Shown: positions 45,262 to 54,072 of the stretch, piece by piece
Position numbering within the stretch: position 1 is the first letter of the stretch
Layout of the letters: each line of letters opens with the position of its first letter
Source: Caballeronia arationis
Lineage (GTDB): Bacteria > Pseudomonadota > Gammaproteobacteria > Burkholderiales > Burkholderiaceae
DNA: 64,000 nucleotides
Assembly (NCBI RefSeq): GCF_001544975.2
Contig: NZ_FCOG02000035.1
Span: forward strand, 1-64,000
Direction of reading: 5' to 3'
Made by a program: the position numbers and the translations under genes
The notes under the pieces: model-generated
What the model saw: only the letters and a program-made list of their open reading frames with translations
What the model was told of the DNA's origin: nothing
The model's database searches: none

Positions 45262-45294
45262 AGAAACTTAGATTTCAGACATCACGCCCGCCGG

Positions 45295-46647
45295 TCAGGC
45301 GGCGCGTGACTGATTGAGCGTGAAGGACAGCAAATCTCCATCGGTGGGTTCTCCCCACGTCTTGCGCGCGAGCCAGTCGAAGAACGACGTTTCGACCAGC
45401 TTCGAATCCAGGCCCCGCTTGCGCCAGTCGTCACGCATATGGGTCCCGAGTTCGGGCAATACATCTTCCTCGAACGTCCGACGCGCGAGCTCCCGTTCTT
45501 CCTCACCTTGCTCGTCGTAGAGCGCGCGCGCCTCCTTGCGACGATAGGCCGAATATTCACTGAGCAGCCGAGCCTTCAGGTCATCCGCAGGCGCACCGCC
45601 GTTACGCGCGGCAGCGGCAGGTGCGGTCGGGAGTGCCTCCACCGGCGGCGCGTAACCCTTCTTCAACGCATCCTTGAAGAGCGCAGCTGCACTGCGTACC
45701 GGTGGCAGCGACGTGCTCCGCATGCGCTGCTCGGTCATCTGAAGCGCCGCACGGATCCGATTTTCTTCGCTGTCGGCGTAGAGCGTTTGCGCATCCTTCA
45801 GCGAGATGCCGATCTTGACCATACGATCGACGAGCGTGCTGTCGAATACGTTCGGATGCTCGTCGAGCGCGAGCATCGGTTGCTTGCGCTCCGTCACACG
45901 GAACTGGATCTCGGCCACCCGACGCCCTTCGCGATGTTCGATCAATTCGACGAAGATATTCGTGACCGCGTTCACTTCGGCGATCGCGGGACGCAGATAG
46001 TCGCGCTTGAAGTATTTGTATTCACGCTTCGCCTCGTCTCCGGCTTCGGTGTCGGGCGTACCGGACAGGATCGGCCGCCACCATTCCCACGTCTCGCGCA
46101 TCGTAAGATGACTTGGATTCGTCAGATAGCGCACGCAGATTTCGTACAACGCCAACCCGGCGCTGCTACGCAATTGACTCTGGAACTGCAGGCTAAGGCG
46201 CGCATATTGAACGGGATCCAGCAGTTTCTTTTTGATTTTCGGCGCAAACGAAAACTCCACCCACACGCGGCGCGTCGCCGGATCTTCGAGAATTTCCGCA
46301 TCGGCGATCAGCGTGGAGATGCCCCACTTGCGGCCGGGCTTTTGACTCGACGTGCCGGTACTCCATTCGACCTGAACCGACACCATGCGCCGCAAATGCT
46401 CTTTCACGAGCGCAGTGTCATTCGAATCGAAAGCGGAATTCGCGACGATGTCGGACAATAAGGCGCGGTAAGTGTCGCCCGATTCGTCTGCCTGCTGCGC
46501 GACCGCGAGAAGCACGTTGAAGAGCTTGCGCGTGAGCAGCGTAATTTTGCCGCTCTTCGGTTGAATCGCGATTGCCTCGACGGCCTTGCGCAACTCCGCA
46601 GAACTCGGGCTGACTACGTCGGTTTTCTTTGCGCGCTTGGTTGCCAT
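45295..46647 (-). CDS. repA: Replication initiator RepA (Rep_3 family)
   Basis: A 450-aa initiator with the two winged-helix layout of iteron-binding Rep proteins: the first domain KSGKITLLTRKLFNVLLAVAQQA, the second FQSQLRSSAGLALYEICVRYLTNPS and EYKYFKRDYLRPAIAEVNAVTNIFVELIE. It starts at the ATG at 46647, facing the iteron array that begins 120 bp upstream. It probably binds those iterons to open the replication origin of this chromosome. The C-terminal 90 aa are charged and less conserved. Confidence 0.94.
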   Translation of the reverse strand: MATKRAKKTDVVSPSSAELRKAVEAIAIQPKSGKITLLTRKLFNVLLAVAQQADESGDTYRALLSDIVANSAFDSNDTALVKEHLRRMVSVQVEWSTGTSSQKPGRKWGISTLIADAEILEDPATRRVWVEFSFAPKIKKKLLDPVQYARLSLQFQSQLRSSAGLALYEICVRYLTNPSHLTMRETWEWWRPILSGTPDTEAGDEAKREYKYFKRDYLRPAIAEVNAVTNIFVELIEHREGRRVAEIQFRVTERKQPMLALDEHPNVFDSTLVDRMVKIGISLKDAQTLYADSEENRIRAALQMTEQRMRSTSLPPVRSAAALFKDALKKGYAPPVEALPTAPAAAARNGGAPADDLKARLLSEYSAYRRKEARALYDEQGEEERELARRTFEEDVLPELGTHMRDDWRKRGLDSKLVETSFFDWLARKTWGEPTDGDLLSFTLNQSRAA

Positions 46648-46766
46648 GCGTCGGGCTAGATGGATTTTGCGATGAGGATACTGATTGCGGTGATGCCCGT
46701 CTAGAGGTGCGCTTTCACCATCCTGCGGTGAACTGACACCTGCCGCGTGGACTCACTGAGGTGCGC

Positions 46767-48044
46767 TCCCGAAAAGGCTCACCGCTCACCATTCTCACGT
46801 TCCCCGTATGCTCAAGGCCCACGCGGGTAAACGGATTGCCCTCGATTTCACCCTCTCAGCTCGCCCTCGATCCCTCTCCCGAAAAGCCTCACCTGAAAAA
46901 TTTTTTTGATCTCAGTGTTGCTGTTGCGGCCCTCGCACAGGCTCAAACAGGGGCGCGCATAGTGAATCCGCGCCATTATTTCGTCTTAGCCACGGAGAGC
47001 ACCCATCGACCTGAACGACAGTCGCGCTTTTGGCTCCCGCAAACCCTCACCTTTACCTGAGCGAGACGCCGAACGGCGCCGTCTTCCTGCATAGGGCTAG
47101 TGGGCGCGGAGCGCTTATGGGATCCCGAAAAACCTCACCTTTGCTAACGAACGTAGGTTCGGGCGATCTGGAAGCTGTCGACGGGAACTCCCGCAAAAGC
47201 TCACCTCACGGACAAGTGTTCGAAAATAGCTCTATGTTTCCGATGCTTATGCGCGAAACCTGTCTTGAAATCTCGCACGACGCGCTCCCGTAGATCCTCA
47301 CCTTCATTCCTCGGCTCCCGGGAGGTAGAGAGTATTCATGCACCGTTGTGTTCCCCGAAAAGCCTCACCTTTGCGAGATTAGCCCACGTGCTTTCGCCTG
47401 TAGAGCATTGATTGATATGTCTTTTTTTCAAATATCCGGGTTTCCGTTCAGAGACGTTTTGCAATGCATTAAAAACCGCTCCCTGCGCGTCTCCTGAAAA
47501 TCCTCACCGGGAGAATCCGTGCTCGAAAGCAAAGGAACGGGCAAGAAAGCGCCAAACCCTCCCGTAGAAGCTCACCTTTGACGCCGGGTGGGTCGGTTTG
47601 ATAGATTCTTACGACCGCTTTTTGGTTTTGGCGACTTTAGACTGCACCTTTGTATCAGTGCTGCTCCCGAATTTCCTCACCTTACCGGCGAACCCGGCAT
47701 GAAACTGCCCGAAAAGGGCCGTCGCGTCCCGTTTAAGCTCACCACGGCCGCCGCTGGCCGCCCGTAAAGTCTCACCTTTCGGTAAAAATGTCCTATTACA
47801 GAGCCGACCGGACCCAACTTTGGTCATCCCGAAGAAGCTCACGTTTGGTAACGAAGGGATCCGCGTCGACTCTTATGCGGCGGCGCCCAACGCCCTGACG
47901 GCTCCTGTACTAACTCACCGATGCGCTCAATGCCTCTCCCGAACGCACTCACGATGTGTCCCGGATATCCTCACATGTATCCCTGAACCCATTCACCCGC
48001 GCGTCCCGCACATCCTCACCGAGGGTCCCGAAAAGCTTCACCTT
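46767..48044 (+). repeat. Iteron array, about 18 directly repeated RepA sites
   Basis: Direct repeats near CCCGAAAAGCCTCACC, most followed by TTT. Clear units start near 46767, 46877, 47035, 47123, 47189, 47286, 47353, 47491, 47560, 47665, 47727, 47760, 47827, 47937, 47959, 47980, 48004 and 48026. All run in the same direction. The CCCG...CTCACC core is kept; the four or five middle bases vary. Spacing is irregular (22 to about 160 bp), unlike the regular units of small plasmids. Confidence 0.92.
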
Positions 48045-48174
48045 GCATCGCCCAAAGCCCTGTCGCATAAGGGTTTGCGTTGGCGTTAACGGTTTTAACT
48101 AAGGTTCAAGGGTGTTTACTTCTAATACTCTCAAGCAGTCTGCGCTGTGCTTCTCAGAAAAAACGATGCAAATC

Positions 48175-48259
48175 CGTGAAACATGGAGAAGTTGCTGGCA
48201 AATCACGAAATTGCGCATACAATCATGGGGTTAGAACCCAAACTTGATTATGTTTCACG
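48175..48259. repeat. Inverted half-sites CGTGAAACAT / ATGTTTCACG
   Basis: Perfect 10-bp inverted repeats at 48175-48184 and 48250-48259, 65 bp apart, 145-230 bp before the KfrA-like start. Each is one half of the primary-chromosome parS (GTTTCACGTGAAAC), turned outward. They may bind a repressor such as the KfrA-like protein. Confidence 0.45.
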
Positions 48260-48404
48260 AAAGCCTCTTCTCCCCGATGGCAAAACGTGGAAAATGTATG
48301 GCGGCGCTGTACCACCGATGGGTATAACGTTTCAGCAGCCGAAACCGTGACGAACACTACGTAAAACGTTAGGATCGCTCCATCAGAAACGTGAACGCAT
48401 CCAG

Positions 48405-49604
48405 ATGAACATCGAAGAACGCGAGAAATTACGCCGTGAAATCGAAGATTTGCGCCTAAATGGTGCGCGTCGGCGCGAACTCTCTATTCACACCTGCGAG
48501 CGACTGTTCTTCGACTTCGGAATCCGCCCGTCCATTGCCTCAGTCCGCGACTTCACGCAGACCGGCAGCGCCAGCGATATCCCCAAGGACATTGAAGCGT
48601 TCTGGGCGAGGGTCCGTTCCGCGTCGCGGGTCCGCATCGAAAGCGGCGCGATCCCGGAAGCACTACAGGAACGCGCCGGAGAACTGCTCGGACAGCTCTA
48701 CTCGGAAGCCCAGGACTGTGCGCGGGCTGCGCTCGCCGTCGAGAAGCAGCAAATTGAGGCGATGGTCGAAGCAACCGAAAGCCGTCTGCACGATGCGGAC
48801 GTGCGCCACGCAGCGATCGAAGAGGCTTATCAGCGCAGCGAATCGAAAGCTGAAGCCGCAGCTTCCCGCATCGCCGCGCTCGAGGCCGAACTGAGCACCT
48901 TGCGCGGGCAGGAAACGCACGCGCACGACGGCCTGCACACGCTGATAGCGCGGCTTGAGCGCGAAAATGAGTCGCTCTCGAAGCGCGTCGAACAGGAGCA
49001 GATGGCGAGCGCTGCGTTGCGCGACCGGCTCGACGCATTGCAGACCGAATTGCGCGAAAACACGGAACACTACGCCCGACAGATCAAGGACGCGGTCAGC
49101 GAGGCCGAACGCCGCGTCAAACCGATGCTGGTCGAACTGGATTCGCTGCGCACGATGTCGGCGACCTATCAAGCGGGAGTGCGCGACGCGAGCCAGAAAG
49201 AATTCGAGTTCATTCAACAACTTAGCGCGTCAAAAGGTCGTGCCGACCGACTGGAAATCCAGGTGCGCAAGCAATCGGATGAAATCGACGCGCTCGCCCG
49301 CGAGCGTGACGTCTTGCAATCGCGGGAAGCCATGACCGATGAAGTCGGCGGCACGCTTTGCGCGCTCGCCGCTCAGGGCCGCTTGTCGATGGATGAACTG
49401 GCGACGCTCGGTACGCTCGCCGACGCTCACGTCGAGCTTCCCGCTCGCTGTCCGGTTTGCGAGGTCGGCGAGCCGGAGCTTGCGCGCCACGAAGACGAAT
49501 TCGAACTGTCTTGTCCGGAGTGCGAGCACACGTCCGGCGCGTCGTCCTCGAAACTGTCCGCGTTGGCCGGTTTCGGCGCGCCAGCGCGTGCCGAAGCGTC
49601 CTGA
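48405..49604 (+). CDS. KfrA-like DNA-binding coiled-coil protein with zinc ribbon
   Basis: A 399-aa protein. Residues 1-110 resemble the KfrA N-terminal DNA-binding domain (CERLFFDFGIRPSIASVRDFTQTGSASDI). About residues 120-330 form one long coiled coil (for example EAYQRSESKAEAAASRIAALEAE). A C-terminal zinc-ribbon-like module CPVC...CPEC at about 349-373 is unusual for KfrA. Such proteins help organise and stabilise low-copy replicons; this one is directly next to the origin. Confidence 0.85.
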   Translation: MNIEEREKLRREIEDLRLNGARRRELSIHTCERLFFDFGIRPSIASVRDFTQTGSASDIPKDIEAFWARVRSASRVRIESGAIPEALQERAGELLGQLYSEAQDCARAALAVEKQQIEAMVEATESRLHDADVRHAAIEEAYQRSESKAEAAASRIAALEAELSTLRGQETHAHDGLHTLIARLERENESLSKRVEQEQMASAALRDRLDALQTELRENTEHYARQIKDAVSEAERRVKPMLVELDSLRTMSATYQAGVRDASQKEFEFIQQLSASKGRADRLEIQVRKQSDEIDALARERDVLQSREAMTDEVGGTLCALAAQGRLSMDELATLGTLADAHVELPARCPVCEVGEPELARHEDEFELSCPECEHTSGASSSKLSALAGFGAPARAEAS

Positions 49605-49622
49605 CCGACCGGGCAAAACGCG

Positions 49623-49642
49623 AAAGGTGAGGGTTTTCGGGA
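49623..49642 (-). repeat. Inverted iteron copy
   Basis: AAAGGTGAGGGTTTTCGGGA is the reverse complement of the iteron consensus. It lies in the short gap after the KfrA-like gene, 1.6 kb from the main array and in opposite orientation. Confidence 0.8.
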
Positions 49643-49672
49643 GCGGCCGCGCAAACGCGATGGCGCGCGGCT

Positions 49673-50731
49673 CTACGCCTTTTTCCCGTCGCCGCGCTCC
49701 CGCGCACGAGCGATATCACGCTCCCGTATTTCCTCACCTATCCAGTTTTGCCAGGCCCTGTGCAGCCGATGCGAGGAGATCGGCTGCTGAAATCCGAGCC
49801 ATTGACCGACGCGTTCTGGGTCCGTGCCGCCCTCGAACAATTCCGCCGCGAACGTATTGCGCAACGTCTGTGGACTGGCCCGCGCCGTCCGTGACGCGGC
49901 GATCCCCGACGCGTCGATGACCGCGTCGATCGCGCGGAGCATCGTCGCCTTGTGCATCGGCCGGCCGGAGGGCGCGGCGGGGAACAAGAGGTTGCCCGCG
50001 ATGCCCACCGTCTTGCGCTCGCTGATCCAGTTGTCAAATAGCGCGATGGCGAATGGCGCCAAACGCGTTTGACGAACGAAGGCGGGGTTTTCGGCATCGA
50101 TCGTGAGCCACGGCTGGCCCCATGCATAGCAACTAACCGTCAACGCAGCGGCTTCCCCGGTCTTCACGCCACCGCCGAGAAATGCGGCGACCAGCGCGCG
50201 ATCCCGCCGCTCCCGCCAGCGCTGCCCCTTCGACAAGTCACCGAGCGGCGCAAAAAGATGCGCGATCAGCCGCGCCCGTTCGCCATGAGCGAGAAAGCCG
50301 GTCGGCTCGTTTTCGCGGGCGTCGCGCCACGGTGCGTCGCCATCCTGAGCGATGAAACGCGCCGGGTTCGTCGACGCCATCTCGATCTCGCGAACGTGGT
50401 CGAGCACGCGTTCGATCAGTCGCAAATAGCGCACGCGCTGGGGCCGCCGGATCTCGAGTTGCGTGACGAATTCCTCGATGACCTGCCGTTCCACCGTCCG
50501 CAACGTGGTCCGCCTGAGCTTCAGCCATTCGAGAAAAAGTCCCCATTGCGCGCGATACACATCCGCCGACGATGCGCGGAAGTCCTGTTTCGCGAGCCAT
50601 GCGTCGAAGGCGATTTGCGGGTCGGTATGCCAGTCGTCGCGCTGCTGATCGAAGAAATCGGTCGGGTTCGGATTGTTCGGCACGGGATGCGTTTCCGGGG
50701 TCGATTGAATTACCGTTAGTTGCTCCGCCAA
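49673..50731 (-). CDS. Tyrosine-recombinase-like protein lacking catalytic residues
   Basis: A 352-aa protein with the two-domain fold of phage integrases: an N-terminal SAM-like domain (about 35-150; VYRAQWGLFLEWLKLR, RYLRLIERVLDHV) and a catalytic-type domain (about 165-335). The first active Arg (GLR in XerC) appears as GVKTGE. The HxxRH box is PQTLRNTFA, so both His are lost and only the Arg remains. LGH is LGF, and the Tyr region reads ISSHRLHRAW with no Tyr. It is therefore probably a DNA-binding protein rather than an active recombinase. It sits beside the origin and overlaps an iteron at 49722-49740. Confidence 0.82.
   Translation of the reverse strand: MAEQLTVIQSTPETHPVPNNPNPTDFFDQQRDDWHTDPQIAFDAWLAKQDFRASSADVYRAQWGLFLEWLKLRRTTLRTVERQVIEEFVTQLEIRRPQRVRYLRLIERVLDHVREIEMASTNPARFIAQDGDAPWRDARENEPTGFLAHGERARLIAHLFAPLGDLSKGQRWRERRDRALVAAFLGGGVKTGEAAALTVSCYAWGQPWLTIDAENPAFVRQTRLAPFAIALFDNWISERKTVGIAGNLLFPAAPSGRPMHKATMLRAIDAVIDASGIAASRTARASPQTLRNTFAAELFEGGTDPERVGQWLGFQQPISSHRLHRAWQNWIGEEIRERDIARARERGDGKKA
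49722..49740 (+). repeat. Iteron inside the recombinase-like gene
   Basis: CTCCCGTATTTCCTCACCT matches the iteron core CCCG...CTCACC in the same direction as the main array. It lies within the final codons of the recombinase-like gene (antisense). Confidence 0.65.
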
Positions 50732-50866
50732 GCTTCAGCGTTCCGTCTCTATTCGTCAAGCGTGCCAGATGGCGCACGATATTTCTTCCTTGTGCGCCGC
50801 ACCCAATCGGATACTGTCCATTCGACGGTTGCCTTCCAATACATAAGCAAAACAAAGGAGCGAGCC

Positions 50867-52297
50867 ATGTCCGATTTGCCGATGGGTGAAGAACGCAGGG
50901 CGCGCGGGCGGGCCGCACGTCAGCAGGCGCCACGCAGCACACACGATGCGATTGGCAATGTCGATCGGGATCCCGTCGAGCTGTTGAAGCAAAGCAGCGC
51001 CGGGCGCGTCGAGGCGCTCGTGCCGCTGCGTTACGGCCGTATGCTCGTGTCGCCATTCACGTTCTATCGCGGCAGCGCGATCCTCCAGGCGCACGATCTG
51101 GCGGGCACGCCCGACAGCGGCATCCATATGCAAATCTGCGGCGATTGCCATCTTTCGAATTTCGGTGGATTCGCGACGCCCGAGCGCTCGCTGATCTTCG
51201 ATCTGAACGATTTCGACGAAACCGCGGTCGGCCCGTGGGAATGGGACGTGAAGCGGCTGGTCGCGAGCTTCACGATCGCGGGGCGGCACCTCGGCCACGG
51301 CGACGCGGCCGCGGACGAATTCGCATTTTGCGCGGCCGAAAGCTATCGCACGCGCATGGGCGAGTACGCCGACATGGGCGTGCTCGATCTCTGGTACGAG
51401 CGCATCACGTTCGACCGGATGTACGACGCCGTGCAGACCGACGATGCCCGCCGTCGCATCAAGCGAGGCGTCGAGCGCGCGACGCGGCGCACGCACGAAA
51501 CGATGCTGCCAAAGCTCGCGGACCGCACGGAGAACGAATGGCAGATCCGCGATGCCCCGCCGGCGATTTTCCATATCCGCGGAAAAAACACTCTGTTCGA
51601 TCCGGACGACGACGTGATGTCCCTCACCGCTCATCGCGACGACATTCTGGCGCCCGTGCTGAGCGAATACTTCTCGTCGTTGACCGTCGAACGCGCGGCG
51701 CTGCTCAAGCAATTCACGATTCAGGATCTGGTTTTCAAGGTGGTCGGCGTGGGCAGTGTCGGCACGCGTTGCATGGTGCTCCTGCTCATCGAGCCGCACG
51801 GAAAGCCGCTTTTCCTGCAGTTGAAGGAAGCGTCGAAGTCGGTCGTATCGATGTTTTTCAAAGGTGCCCCGGACGATCCTGCGGATCCGTCCCATGCTGG
51901 CCGGCGCGTCGTTCACGGCCAGCGGCTGATGCAGGCGGCAACCGATCTTTTCCTCGGCTGGTCGACGGGGCCGCTTGGCCGCGCGCTCTATGTGCGCCAG
52001 TTGCGCGACATGAAGATCTCGGCGGAACTGGAGACGTTCGGCGTGGACGCGTTTCGCGATTACGCTGCACTGTGCGGATGGGTGCTCGCCCGCGCGCACG
52101 CGAAGGCGAGCGGGCGAGCGCTCGAAATCGCCGGGTATCTCGGCTCCGGCCAGCGCATGGCGGACGCGCTCGTACGCTACGGCCGCGCGTATGCGGACCA
52201 GGTCGAAAAAGACTACGACGCGTTTCGCGCGGCGTGTCGCGACGGACGGCTCGAGGCGCGCTCGGATGCCGACATGGCCGCGGACTTCGCGCCCTGA
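50867..52297 (+). CDS. DUF2252 family protein
   Basis: A 476-aa cytoplasmic protein. The ATG at 50867 has AAAGGAG upstream. DUF2252 marks are RYGRMLVSPFTFYRG, ICGDCHLSNFGGFATPE, FDLNDFDETAVGPWEWDVKRLVAS and GVGSVGTRCMVLLLIE. The folding is kinase-like (aminoglycoside phosphotransferase type), with GDCHLSNFG as the catalytic-loop-like part. The function is unknown. It is divergent from the recombinase-like gene. Confidence 0.9.
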   Translation: MSDLPMGEERRARGRAARQQAPRSTHDAIGNVDRDPVELLKQSSAGRVEALVPLRYGRMLVSPFTFYRGSAILQAHDLAGTPDSGIHMQICGDCHLSNFGGFATPERSLIFDLNDFDETAVGPWEWDVKRLVASFTIAGRHLGHGDAAADEFAFCAAESYRTRMGEYADMGVLDLWYERITFDRMYDAVQTDDARRRIKRGVERATRRTHETMLPKLADRTENEWQIRDAPPAIFHIRGKNTLFDPDDDVMSLTAHRDDILAPVLSEYFSSLTVERAALLKQFTIQDLVFKVVGVGSVGTRCMVLLLIEPHGKPLFLQLKEASKSVVSMFFKGAPDDPADPSHAGRRVVHGQRLMQAATDLFLGWSTGPLGRALYVRQLRDMKISAELETFGVDAFRDYAALCGWVLARAHAKASGRALEIAGYLGSGQRMADALVRYGRAYADQVEKDYDAFRAACRDGRLEARSDADMAADFAP

Positions 52298-52301
52298 ACG
52301 C

Positions 52302-52325
52302 CGAACACGCGTTGCCGCGTGTTCG
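52302..52325. terminator. Hairpin between converging genes
   Basis: Perfect 10-bp stem CGAACACGCG-ttgc-CGCGTGTTCG in the 35-bp gap after DUF2252. It lacks a T-run but is well placed to end both transcripts. Confidence 0.6.
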
Positions 52326-52332
52326 CTTCGTC

Positions 52333-52692
52333 TCAGTGCCCCACCGCCAGTGCCAGCTTCGGCTTCCCGTGTTGCGCGGCGCGCTCGTAGGCATCGACGG
52401 CGAACGCGAATACCGCCGGCAACGCATCCGATGAACTGAAATCGACGACATCGTCGGTCTCCGGATACTTGAACTCGTCCGGCCGCGTGAAAAGTTCGCG
52501 CAAGGCGGCTTCGTGCCGGCCGGCGAATCCGAGGTCCGCCACCGCTTCCCCTTCGATCGCGTGCAGCAGTCGCCACGTGAGCGGCACTCCCTGCTCGATG
52601 TAGCGCGCCGCGATCTGGCGGGTAATGCGTTCAAGATCGCGCACCGCCCGGGCAAACTGTTTTTTGTTCAGATTTTCGCCGTTCGAGTCCAT
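52333..52692 (-). CDS. Hypothetical protein
   Basis: A 119-aa acidic protein that I do not recognise. It is mostly helical (LNKKQFARAVRDLERITRQIAARYIEQG). There is no signal peptide and no cysteine. It converges with the DUF2252 gene. Upstream (52693-52960) is a 268-bp gap with an AT-rich TACATACATACAG stretch near its start that may hold the promoter. Confidence 0.7.
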   Translation of the reverse strand: MDSNGENLNKKQFARAVRDLERITRQIAARYIEQGVPLTWRLLHAIEGEAVADLGFAGRHEAALRELFTRPDEFKYPETDDVVDFSSSDALPAVFAFAVDAYERAAQHGKPKLALAVGH

Positions 52693-52960
52693 CTTCTTCC
52701 CCTTCTACACGTCTTTGTGTACTGTACATACATACAGTATTTGTAGCAACGAGATTAGCGTCGCTCTACTCGCCCCGGCTGTATGTGCGATTCCGCCTAC
52801 GCGCTTATCAGACATGCGCGGCTATGCGCGCCGGGCCACGGAGCGCATCGTAGAGTCATGCTCGGCGACGTCCTCAGGGACGGCTCCCGGCGAGGCGCGA
52901 GACTTTCGGGGCGCACTGCGCCAAGCGCCAAAAACCCGATGCATTTCAAGGAGATCGACG

Positions 52961-53149
52961 ATGAACAAGGATCAGACGGATGGCGTGTTGAAGCAGGCGA
53001 AGGGCAAGGTCAACGAAGTCGTCGGCAAGGTGACCAATGACCCGGCGCAGGAAGCCAAGGGCGACTTGCAGCAAGCGGCCGGCAAGGTGCAGAAAGGCGT
53101 CGGCGATGCTCGCGAAGACCTGAAGGACAGTGTAAAGAAGAACCCGTAA
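52961..53149 (+). CDS. CsbD-like stress protein
   Basis: A 62-aa very hydrophilic protein (MNKDQTDGVLKQAKGKVNEV) with the CsbD repeat style, including GDLQQAAGKVQKGVGD. AAGGAG at about 52948-52953 gives the start. Members are induced in stationary phase or stress; the mechanism is unknown. It is followed by a strong terminator. Confidence 0.9.
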   Translation: MNKDQTDGVLKQAKGKVNEVVGKVTNDPAQEAKGDLQQAAGKVQKGVGDAREDLKDSVKKNP

Positions 53150-53193
53150 GGTTCGTAACGGGTTGTCTGGCCGCGTAGCTTTGGCCTGAGAGG

Positions 53194-53225
53194 CGGGACA
53201 CGTTAAATGCGTGTCCCGTTTTTTT
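53194..53225 (+). terminator. Terminator after csbD-like gene
   Basis: Perfect 9-bp stem CGGGACACG-ttaaatg-CGTGTCCCG followed by seven T residues. Confidence 0.93.
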
Positions 53226-53260
53226 GCGCCGTGCCGCGTGCGGGCCGATGGACCCGAAAA

Positions 53261-53276
53261 CTTTATGCGCATCAAG
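53261..53276. other. parS: parS-like site 3
   Basis: CTTTATGCGCATCAAG, one base from the sites beside parA, 9 kb away. It lies in the gap before the XRE-cupin gene. Confidence 0.75.
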
Positions 53277-53314
53277 TTTTCGCCGCTCCCGCCCGAGGCC
53301 CCTATTCGTGACGC

Positions 53315-53920
53315 TTAACCGTGGATCACGACCAAAAGCGCTTTCGCCTCCGCCCGCCCGACGTTACGGATCGCGTGCGGTTCGTCGGCGGCATAGCGCG
53401 CGGTCTCGGCTGCTTTCACGCGTCGCGTCGCCCCCGACGCGTCCACCTCGACCGTTCCGTTGAGCACCGTGAGATGTTCGCGCGTGCCAGGTTCGTGCGC
53501 GTTGGAGACGAGCGCCCCGCCCGGCTGCAGCGTCAGTTCGTACCATTCGAATTTGCCGGCCAGCTCGATCGGCCCCCACACGCGCAACTGGTATGCGCCC
53601 TCGTCGCCGCTCAACGTTGGAATCTCGTGCGGACCCGCGACGCGAATCGCTTCCGTCTGCTTCTGTTGCGCGAACAACTGATCGAGACTGATGCCAAGCG
53701 CGTTCGTCAGACGCCACGCCACCGCGATGGTGGGATTCGCCTTGTCGCGTTCGATTTCCGACAACATCGATTTGGATACGCCCGCCGCGCGCGACAAATC
53801 GTCGAGCGTCAATTTTCGTTCGTTGCGCAGCCGCTGTATCTGTTCGCCGACGCGCGGTGGCGCTGCCACTGCTGGCGGCGTCAGCGCGCCCGCTTTCTCC
53901 CTCGTGCCCGAGCTTGCCAT
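53315..53920 (-). CDS. XRE-cupin transcriptional regulator
   Basis: A 201-aa regulator with an N-terminal helix-turn-helix (about residues 25-80; GEQIQRLRNERKLTLDDLSRAAGVSKSMLSEIERDKANPT) and a C-terminal cupin (about 100-201; GTREHLTVLNGTVEV, DEPHAIRNVG). It is divergent from kbl-tdh. The palindrome at 53962-53979 between them is a likely operator, so it is a candidate controller of threonine breakdown. Confidence 0.9.
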   Translation of the reverse strand: MASSGTREKAGALTPPAVAAPPRVGEQIQRLRNERKLTLDDLSRAAGVSKSMLSEIERDKANPTIAVAWRLTNALGISLDQLFAQQKQTEAIRVAGPHEIPTLSGDEGAYQLRVWGPIELAGKFEWYELTLQPGGALVSNAHEPGTREHLTVLNGTVEVDASGATRRVKAAETARYAADEPHAIRNVGRAEAKALLVVIHG

Positions 53921-53961
53921 CGAAGCGTCTATCCCTTAGAGTGTTCGGTATATTGGAAAAT

Positions 53962-53979
53962 TATTCGAAATATCGAATA
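53962..53979. promoter_or_regulatory. Operator palindrome TATTCG-aaatat-CGAATA
   Basis: A perfect 6+6 inverted repeat with an AT centre, 42 bp upstream of the XRE-cupin start and 94 bp before kbl. It lies in the AT-rich promoter zone and fits a dimeric XRE binding site. Confidence 0.6.
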
Positions 53980-54072
53980 TGTCCAGTCGGACGGATCGAC
54001 TATAACAGGCTTGAGGCCCTGCGTTTATCGACGCGGCGAACCGCCCAGCCACCGACCACACACGAGTCCACG

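Larger units (their letters stand above)
46648..48404. other. ori: Replication origin region
   Basis: 1757 bp with no real gene. It contains the iteron array (46767-48044), an AT-rich block near 47410-47480 that could be the unwinding element, and a lower-GC stretch 48060-48400 with an inverted repeat (48175-48259) in front of the KfrA-like gene. I find no good DnaA box. Confidence 0.85.

Noticed and set aside
46767..48044. CRISPR array
   Set aside because: Repeats are about 20 bp, imperfect, irregularly spaced and next to a Rep gene; no cas genes. They are iterons.
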